Assembly (NCBI RefSeq): GCF_016741875.1
Contig: NZ_JAERRF010000002.1
Location: 124,001-188,000 of the forward strand
Length of the DNA: 64,000 nt
Direction of reading: 5' to 3'
Source of the DNA: Streptomyces coffeae
GTDB taxonomy: Bacteria; Actinomycetota; Actinomycetes; Streptomycetales; Streptomycetaceae
A program made the translations under genes and the position numbers. Every line of letters begins with the position of its first letter. Position 1 is the stretch's first letter. The notes below the pieces were generated by a model that was given only the letters and a program-made list of their open reading frames with translations, had not been told where the DNA came from and ran no database searches. Positions 58,106 to 64,000 of this stretch are shown in pieces.

Positions 58106-58872
58106 GTGACATGCCCCACGAGTACGCCGGTGCCGACCTGCTGGCTCTGCCCGACAAAGCACGACAGCAGCATCGCGTCACGAAGAAGCTGCTCGCCGCC
58201 CAGTTCGAGGACCAGGCCCCCGCCGACGCCCGTCTGATCATCATGGCGGTAGCCTCGGCTCAACTGGTCGGCATCCTGCGTCCGGAGACCATCCAGGTGC
58301 CCAGGTACCAGGACGGCGAGCGTGCCGTCGTCGATGTCCCTGTGCTCGAGGCCTTCCTTGCCGACAAGACCTCGGCATCCGACAGGACCCGCGTGGCCGA
58401 ACTCGTCCACCGGAGCATGGCCAAGCCGGTGGTGCTGTTCGCGAACATGCCCGACGGCACCATGGCACTCTCGCTGGCGCTCAGCCACGTCAGCCGCACG
58501 GACCCCACCCGGTCGACCTCCGTGATAGACGAGCACGTCATGGTGACGGCCGAGGACATCAAACCGGGCGCCCTGCATCTGGACCGGCTCGACCGCACGG
58601 ACATGTGGGCGCTGTACCGCGACCTCGTGCGCACCGCCGCCGCTGATGGCCGCCCGGCCGGAACCGCCCTGCAGGCGGCGGACGCCATCGCGCTGCGCCG
58701 ACGGCTGACCGACCTGGAGAGCGAACTGGTTACGGTCATAAAGGACGCGAAACGTGCGAAGAACCAGCAGCAGCGCATCGATCTGAACACGGCGGCGCGG
58801 ACGCTACGTGCACAGATCAGACATGTCAGAGGCACCCTATACAGTGCCGACGGCGAACACGACACCGTCTGA
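58102..58872 (+). CDS. DUF4391 domain protein
   Basis: The 256-residue protein matches DUF4391, a family found in type III-like restriction clusters. It has an N-terminal alpha/beta domain (IIMAVASAQLVGILRPETI, SMAKPVVLFANMP) and a C-terminal coiled coil (LRRRLTDLESELVTVIKDAKRAKNQ split over two heptad runs). The GTG at 58102 overlaps the upstream stop (GTGA); an ATG at 58111 is an alternative. Function is unknown. Stable presence between helicase and methyltransferase genes suggests a bridging subunit. Confidence 0.85.
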   Translation: MSDMPHEYAGADLLALPDKARQQHRVTKKLLAAQFEDQAPADARLIIMAVASAQLVGILRPETIQVPRYQDGERAVVDVPVLEAFLADKTSASDRTRVAELVHRSMAKPVVLFANMPDGTMALSLALSHVSRTDPTRSTSVIDEHVMVTAEDIKPGALHLDRLDRTDMWALYRDLVRTAAADGRPAGTALQAADAIALRRRLTDLESELVTVIKDAKRAKNQQQRIDLNTAARTLRAQIRHVRGTLYSADGEHDTV

Positions 58873-58917
58873 GCAGCCCGAAAATCATTACCTACCCACA
58901 TAAGAGGGACATCACCC

Positions 58918-60912
58918 GTGAGCCTGGACTTCGAACCGGTTGACGACCTGACCGGCCCCGGCGAGGCCAAGTCGAACCTCGATGTACTGGCCCGCCTTTT
59001 CCCCGACGCCGTCGTCGACGGTGCCGTCGACGTCGAGGCCCTCCGGGACTTGCTGGGCGAGAGTGCCGCCCCCACGACCGCCGAGGCGTTCGGCCTGCGC
59101 TGGCCGGGCATGGCCGAGGCTCGGCGCCTGTCCACCCTCCCGGCGACAGGCACGCTCCTGCCGAAGCCCGAGAAGTCCGTGGACTGGGACAACACCCGCA
59201 ACATCGTGATCGAGGGCGACAACCTCGAGGTGTTGCGGCTGCTGCGACGCGGGTACACCAACACGGTCGACGTGATCTACATCGACCCGCCCTACAACAC
59301 GGGCAACGACTTCGTCTACGAGGACAAGCACACCACCTCCCGGGTCGAGCACGAGACAGCAGCGGGTCAGCGCGACGACGATGGAGTGCTCCAGACAGGC
59401 ATGGGATCTGACCGGATCCAGGACCGCAAGGTCGGCGCCTCGTTGCATACAAAGTGGCTCTCGATGATGTACCCGCGCCTTCTCGTAGCCCACCATCTGC
59501 TTAAGGAAACTGGCGCCATCATCGTCGCCATTGACGACACCGAGCACGCACGCCTCAAGCTTCTCATGGACCGGATCTTTGGAGCGGAAAACTTCATCGC
59601 CAGCATCATTTGGCAGGGCGGCCGAAAGAACGACTCGCGGTACGTTTCTGTGGGGCATGACTACATGCTCATTTATGCAAAGAACGAGGGGGCTCTACGT
59701 CAAGGGGATGTTCGATGGCGAGAAAAGAAGCCCGGCGTTGATGAAATTCTGGCACGCGCTGCCAAAATTTGGTCGTCCCACGGGGACAAGAAGGCCGCCA
59801 ATGAAGCCTATAGGAAATTCCTCAAGAGCATGGAGAAGATGGGGGCGACGGCAGGCGTTCTAAGATTCGCAAATCTTGATGAATCGACCGGACGTCCGTA
59901 CAACGCTGATCGCGACCTTTCTTCTCCGAATCTTCGCGCGAGCGGAATTTACGACATCCACCACCCCGTTACCGGCAAGGCTGTCACTCGACCTCAGCGC
60001 GGGTGGGCTATGACGGAAGAATCCGCTCGTCAGATGATCAGCGAGGGGCGTATCTCTTTCGGTGATGACGAAACAAAGATCCCCCGCGGAAAGATCTTCC
60101 TGGATGAGATGTCCGACCAAGTGGCGGAATCAGTCTTCAGTCAAGAGCGAACTGCGGCGGGGAAGGCCTTGGTGAAGCTCCTAGGTGAGGACGTTTTCCC
60201 GTTCCCCAAGGATGTCAACGTCGTGGCCAGATGGCTTGACATTGCCTCAATCCGAAATCCTAATGCAGTTTTCCTTGACTTCTTTGCAGGATCAGGCTCC
60301 ACCGGCCACGCCGTCATGGACCTCAACGCCGCCGACGGTGGCAACCGTCGCTATATCCTCGTCCAGCTCGATGAGCGGATCGAAGGCAAGGACGGCCACG
60401 ACACGATCGCGGACGTCACCCGCGAACGCCTCCGCCGTGCGGGCAAGCAGATCGTGTCCCAGCAGAGCCCCGACGCCACACCCATCGACACCGGCTTCCG
60501 GTCGTACAGCCTGGCCTCCAGCAATCTGAAGCCCTGGGACGGGACACCCGACCAGCTGGACCTGCTCGAAGCAGTGGACAACCTCGTGGGCGGGCGTACC
60601 GCGGACGATCTGCTGGTCGAGATGATGCTCCGCATGGGCGTGGAGCTGACCACGCCGCTGGAGATGCGCGAGGTCGCCGACAGCCCGCTGTACAACCTGG
60701 CGGGCACGCTGTTTGCGTACTTCGGTTCCGACATCACGATCGACCGGGCGAACGAGGTCGCCAAGGCTCTGGAGGCCTGGCGCGACGAGGAGCCGGGCGA
60801 CGCCGACACCACGGTCGTCGTCCGCGACACCGGCTTCGTCGACTCCGCCACGAAACTCAACTTCGCCGCCGCGCTCAGGCAGGCCGGCTTCACCACGCTG
60901 CGGAGCATCTGA
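58918..60912 (+). CDS. Type III-like N6-adenine DNA methyltransferase (Mod)
   Basis: The 664-residue enzyme modifies the recognition site so the host is protected. The catalytic motif DPPYNTG (Asp123) precedes the SAM motif DFFAGSGSTGH (from about Asp454), the motif order of the beta class used by type III Mod subunits. Between them lies the target-recognition region. From about 59480 to 60290 base composition drops sharply and A/T-ending codons become common, then return abruptly to Streptomyces usage, which suggests the recognition domain was exchanged. The GTG at 58918 has a GAGGGA ribosome-binding site. The stop is followed directly by the res start. Confidence 0.93.
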   Translation: MSLDFEPVDDLTGPGEAKSNLDVLARLFPDAVVDGAVDVEALRDLLGESAAPTTAEAFGLRWPGMAEARRLSTLPATGTLLPKPEKSVDWDNTRNIVIEGDNLEVLRLLRRGYTNTVDVIYIDPPYNTGNDFVYEDKHTTSRVEHETAAGQRDDDGVLQTGMGSDRIQDRKVGASLHTKWLSMMYPRLLVAHHLLKETGAIIVAIDDTEHARLKLLMDRIFGAENFIASIIWQGGRKNDSRYVSVGHDYMLIYAKNEGALRQGDVRWREKKPGVDEILARAAKIWSSHGDKKAANEAYRKFLKSMEKMGATAGVLRFANLDESTGRPYNADRDLSSPNLRASGIYDIHHPVTGKAVTRPQRGWAMTEESARQMISEGRISFGDDETKIPRGKIFLDEMSDQVAESVFSQERTAAGKALVKLLGEDVFPFPKDVNVVARWLDIASIRNPNAVFLDFFAGSGSTGHAVMDLNAADGGNRRYILVQLDERIEGKDGHDTIADVTRERLRRAGKQIVSQQSPDATPIDTGFRSYSLASSNLKPWDGTPDQLDLLEAVDNLVGGRTADDLLVEMMLRMGVELTTPLEMREVADSPLYNLAGTLFAYFGSDITIDRANEVAKALEAWRDEEPGDADTTVVVRDTGFVDSATKLNFAAALRQAGFTTLRSI

Positions 60913-63900
60913 ATGAAGTTCTCCTTCGACGCGGACCTCGACTACCAGCGTCAGGCCATCGACGCGGTCACGGGCCTGTTCAAGGGGCAAGAGGCCATGA
61001 CCTCCCAGTTCACCGTGCACGCGCATCCGTCCGCGCACGCCGGCTTCGAGGGGCTGTCCGACCTGGGGTACGGCAACATGCTGCACCTGGACCGGGAGAC
61101 GATCCTCGCCAACCTGCACGAGGTGCAGAACCGTACCGGTCTCGCCCCGGAGCCGACGCTTGACTCGATGAACTTCACCATCGAGATGGAGACCGGCACC
61201 GGCAAGACGTACGCCTACCTGCGGACCATCTACGAGCTCAACCAGGGTTACGGATTCACCAAGTTCATGGTTGTGGTGCCGTCGGTGGCCATCAAGGAGG
61301 GCGTCGAGACGTCCATAGGGATGCTGTGTGAGCACTTCGCGACCCTGTACGGCAATCCGCCGATGAACTTCTTCCAGTTCGACGGCGGCAACCCGTCCCG
61401 GGTGCGCTCGTTCGCCACCTCGCCGAGCATCGAGATCATGATCGTCACCGTCGCGGCGATCAACAAGAAGGCCAACAAGATCTACCAGCCAGCCGAGGAC
61501 CTCGACTTCGAGGTGCCCGCCGATCTGATCCGGGCCACGAACCCGATCATCATCGTCGACGAGCCGCAGAGCGTGTACGGGGACACCGGCAACGGCAGGA
61601 AGAAGGGGGCGGGGCGCAGCGCGCTGGAGGACTTCAACGCCCTGGCCACGCTGCGCTATTCGGCCACCCACCCGAAGGACGACAAAGCCAACCTGATCTA
61701 CCGTCTCGACGCCATCGCCGCCTACGAGAAGCAGCTGGTCAAGCAGATTGAAGTCGACTCCCTGGTCACCTCGGCCAGCGGGACGACCCCGTACGTCAAG
61801 TTCCTGGGGGCGAAGCGCGGCAAGGCCGGAGCCATCACGGCCCGCATCGAGGCGGACGTCGAGGAGGGTAACGAGCTCAAGCGCAAGGCCGTCACCATCG
61901 ACACCGCGTCACGCAGCAACCTCGCGGATGTGACCGGACGTGACCTGTACAAGGATCTCACGGTGGTCGCCATCAACGCGGCCGAAGGGCAGCAGAGCAT
62001 CTCCTTCGACACCGTCGCGCAGCCGCTGGGTGTTGGCGACAGCATCGGTGCCGAGGTCAGCATCGATGAGCGGGCCCGCCAGATGATCGCCCAGACCATC
62101 CGACAACACCTCCGCAAGGAGCAGGAGTTCGCAGTCCACGGACGCGACATAAAGGTACTCAGCCTGATCTTCGTCGACTCCGTGGCCAAGTACCGTGAGT
62201 ACGGTCCCGACGGGGAGGCTCTTCCAGGCGAGTATGCGCGGATCTTCGAGGAGGAGTACACGCGCATCGCCTCCGCGCCGGAGTTCAACACCCTGCTGGG
62301 CGACTCCCCCTCCGACCAAGTCGCAAAGGAAGCTCACCAGGGGTACTTCTCCGTGGACCGCCGCAAGGGCGGCGCCGAGGTGCTGGTGGACACCAAGGAG
62401 ACCACCGACAAGGGGCGCCAGCAGGCCGGTCTGGCCTATGAGCAGATCATGCGGGACAAGGTCGGCTTGACCACTCCCGGCACCCCCATCCGGTTCGTCT
62501 TCAGCCACTCCGCACTGCAGGAGGGCTGGGACAACCCCAACGTCTTCCAGATCTGCGTCCTGAGAAACATGGGCACCGAGCGGTGGCGACGCCAGTCCAT
62601 CGGGCGCGGTCTGCGCCTGTGCGTGGACGGGTCCGGCAATCGCGTGCACGGCTTCGACACCAACCGCCTTACCGTGATCGCGAACGAGTCCTACGAGGAG
62701 TTCGCCGAGCGCCTCCAGCGCGAGATGGCCGACGACCTGGGGATCCAGTTCGGCGTCGTCACCGTGGACGGCTTCGCACGGCTGACCTTCAAGGCCGAGG
62801 ACGGGAGCGTCATCCCCGTGGGCGCGGCCGCCGCGCACCAGCTGTACCAGGCCCTGTTCTTCGAAGGGTACGTCGACGCGAAGGGGAAGGCACAGGACAG
62901 CCTGCGCGAGGCCGTGCAGACCGGCGACGCGAAACTCACGAAGATCGTCGGCGACGCCGTGGATTCGGAGGCCGCGACCAAGGCGGTACTCGGGCACATC
63001 AAGCGCCTGGCCAAGCCGATCGACATCAAGAAGGCTGGCGAACGCATCGCGGTGCCGGTCGTCCAGGAACGGCTGGACAGCCCCGAGTTCCAGGAGCTGT
63101 GGAACCGCATCCGGCACCGCACGGAGTACCGCGTCGAGGTCGACGAAACCGACCTGCGCGCCGCGATGGTCAATGCGCTGCGCACCATGCTCCCCGTGCC
63201 CAAGCGTCGCGGCGAGTGGCTCACGCACCGCGTTCAGCGCATAGACCAGAGCGGCCTGACCGCCGAAGCGGCGGCCACGCGCCGTACGGACGTCACCTAC
63301 GCGGACAGTGAAGACCTGCCCGACATCCTGTCCGTCCTCGCGGACCGCACCCAGTTGACCCGTGCCACGCTCGCCCATGTCCTCACCGAGTCGGGCACCC
63401 TCGCACAGTTCCGGAACAATCCGCAGGCGTACATCGACCAGGTGGGCCGCCTACTCAACATCACCAAGGAGCACTTCCTGGTCGAAGGGGTGCGCTACGA
63501 GCTGGTGGACGCCTCCCGCCCAGAAACGGACCGCCGGTACCCGCTCAGCCTGTTCCACCAGGCCGACCTCGCCGGCTACACCGGCCCCGGAGGGAACATC
63601 ATCACGGACGCGGACGGCAACGCGGTCTCGTTCGAGGAGAAGTCCGTGTACCGCTACCTGGTCATCGACTCGACTCCGGAGAGGGAATTCGCGCTCGCAC
63701 TCCTGCAGCGCCCCGAGGTCAAGACCTTCGTCAAGCTCCCACCCTCGTTTGAAATCCCGACCCCTCTGGGGAACTACAACCCCGACTGGGCCCTGACCGT
63801 GGAACGGACCGACGGCAGCCGCTACATCGTCTTCGAGACCAAGGACGTCAACGAGCTGGCACTGCTGCGCCCCAAAGAACAAAAAAAGATCGTTTCCGCC

Positions 63901-64000
63901 CGCAGACACTTCGCCGCGGTGACGCGGGACGCCGGGATAGACGATCTCGAGTACGAAGTCGTCAACGGCATCGAGGCGGCGACCGCCGTGATGGAACGGG
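60913..64000 (+). CDS. Type III restriction endonuclease Res subunit, C-terminus beyond window
   Basis: The frame is open from ATG 60913 to the window edge (over 1029 residues). It begins with an SF2 motor: Walker A METGTGKTYAY near residue 94, motif II IIIVDEPQS (Asp216) and motif III LRYSATH. Motif VI is WRRQSIGRGLRLC. The C-terminal nuclease site has Pro957-Asp958 (NPDWALTV) with Glu975-x-Lys977 (VFETKDV), a PD-(D/E)XK pattern. It should cut unmodified DNA in complex with Mod after ATP-driven movement. Only the last residues are missing. No frameshift is seen, so the system appears intact. Confidence 0.92.
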   Translation, partial: MKFSFDADLDYQRQAIDAVTGLFKGQEAMTSQFTVHAHPSAHAGFEGLSDLGYGNMLHLDRETILANLHEVQNRTGLAPEPTLDSMNFTIEMETGTGKTYAYLRTIYELNQGYGFTKFMVVVPSVAIKEGVETSIGMLCEHFATLYGNPPMNFFQFDGGNPSRVRSFATSPSIEIMIVTVAAINKKANKIYQPAEDLDFEVPADLIRATNPIIIVDEPQSVYGDTGNGRKKGAGRSALEDFNALATLRYSATHPKDDKANLIYRLDAIAAYEKQLVKQIEVDSLVTSASGTTPYVKFLGAKRGKAGAITARIEADVEEGNELKRKAVTIDTASRSNLADVTGRDLYKDLTVVAINAAEGQQSISFDTVAQPLGVGDSIGAEVSIDERARQMIAQTIRQHLRKEQEFAVHGRDIKVLSLIFVDSVAKYREYGPDGEALPGEYARIFEEEYTRIASAPEFNTLLGDSPSDQVAKEAHQGYFSVDRRKGGAEVLVDTKETTDKGRQQAGLAYEQIMRDKVGLTTPGTPIRFVFSHSALQEGWDNPNVFQICVLRNMGTERWRRQSIGRGLRLCVDGSGNRVHGFDTNRLTVIANESYEEFAERLQREMADDLGIQFGVVTVDGFARLTFKAEDGSVIPVGAAAAHQLYQALFFEGYVDAKGKAQDSLREAVQTGDAKLTKIVGDAVDSEAATKAVLGHIKRLAKPIDIKKAGERIAVPVVQERLDSPEFQELWNRIRHRTEYRVEVDETDLRAAMVNALRTMLPVPKRRGEWLTHRVQRIDQSGLTAEAAATRRTDVTYADSEDLPDILSVLADRTQLTRATLAHVLTESGTLAQFRNNPQAYIDQVGRLLNITKEHFLVEGVRYELVDASRPETDRRYPLSLFHQADLAGYTGPGGNIITDADGNAVSFEEKSVYRYLVIDSTPEREFALALLQRPEVKTFVKLPPSFEIPTPLGNYNPDWALTVERTDGSRYIVFETKDVNELALLRPKEQKKIVSARRHFAAVTRDAGIDDLEYEVVNGIEAATAVMER

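Larger units (their letters stand above)
35581..64000. mobile_element. tRNA-Arg-anchored genomic island (right end not in window)
   Basis: Left of the tRNA all genes are conserved Streptomyces core genes; right of it lie an integrase, decayed DNA and consecutive defence gene clusters up to the window end. The junction (attL) should fall between about 35581 and 35700. I did not find a second copy of the tRNA 3' end within the window, so attR is presumably beyond 64000. Whether a single element covers the whole stretch, or several stacked insertions do, cannot be decided here. Confidence 0.5.

Noticed and set aside
54929..64000. Cluster considered as DISARM or BREX
   Set aside because: No drmA/drmB, pglZ, brxC or other marker gene is seen; Mod with beta-class motif order plus Res with PD-(D/E)XK identifies a type III-like system.

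Overview
The window is a high-GC actinobacterial chromosome segment, almost certainly Streptomyces. Third codon positions are strongly G/C-rich, GTG starts are common, and the gene order (STAS protein, 3-hydroxybutyryl-CoA dehydrogenase, ABC pair, PduO adenosyltransferase, DUF2550, atp operon, WecA-like transferase, glyA, tsaC, prmC, prfA, rpmE, LCP protein, rho, thrB, thrC, hom, lysA, ArgS-like protein, response regulator) is the familiar Streptomyces core arrangement. Most core genes lie on the minus strand.

Region 1 (1-35.58 kb) is core chromosome. It opens with a truncated ATP-binding protein, then a STAS anti-sigma antagonist, a dehydrogenase, a TetR/ABC-exporter divergon, a cobalamin adenosyltransferase, a membrane protein and a NarL-type two-component system. 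The complete F1Fo-ATPase operon follows (atpI-B-E-F-H-A-G-D-C, 17.27 down to 9.49 kb), with a recognisable promoter upstream and a hairpin terminator downstream. Next come a lipid-linked sugar-phosphate transferase, SHMT, a phosphatase-fold protein, TsaC, PrmC, RF1, L31, an LCP cell-wall ligase and Rho. The aspartate-family pathway (hom, thrC, thrB, lysA) follows, then a degenerate ArgS paralogue and a single-domain response regulator.

Region 2 (35.58-40.3 kb) is an integration boundary. A tRNA-Arg(CCG) gene is overlapped on the opposite strand by the 3' end of a large serine recombinase. Beyond it lie a small protein gene, poorly coding DNA, an RsbW-like kinase coupled to a small membrane protein, and a decayed low-GC stretch.

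Region 3 (40.37-54.65 kb) is the most interesting part. The three-gene pPIWI-RE conflict module (an Argonaute/PIWI-like protein, a DinG-type Fe-S helicase with domain Z, and a domain Y/REase protein) overlaps an upstream gene for a Cas4/AddB-like Fe-S PD-(D/E)XK nuclease. Facing this operon is a second operon with a coiled-coil/winged-helix protein, a second Cas4-like Fe-S nuclease, an unknown protein with a predicted beta-barrel end, and an SF1 UPF1/Dna2-like helicase. The shared 135-bp intergenic region carries four TTGG boxes at exact 10-bp spacing, overlapping a canonical promoter for a leaderless mRNA. I propose that the eight genes form one defence system.

Region 4 (54.7 kb to the end) starts with a decayed fragment of another restriction-type helicase. 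An expanded type III-like restriction-modification cluster follows: SNF2-family helicase, DUF4391 protein, beta-class adenine methyltransferase with a mosaic target-recognition region, and a Res subunit that runs off the window. Regions 2-4 together look like a tRNA-anchored defence island whose right end is not in view.
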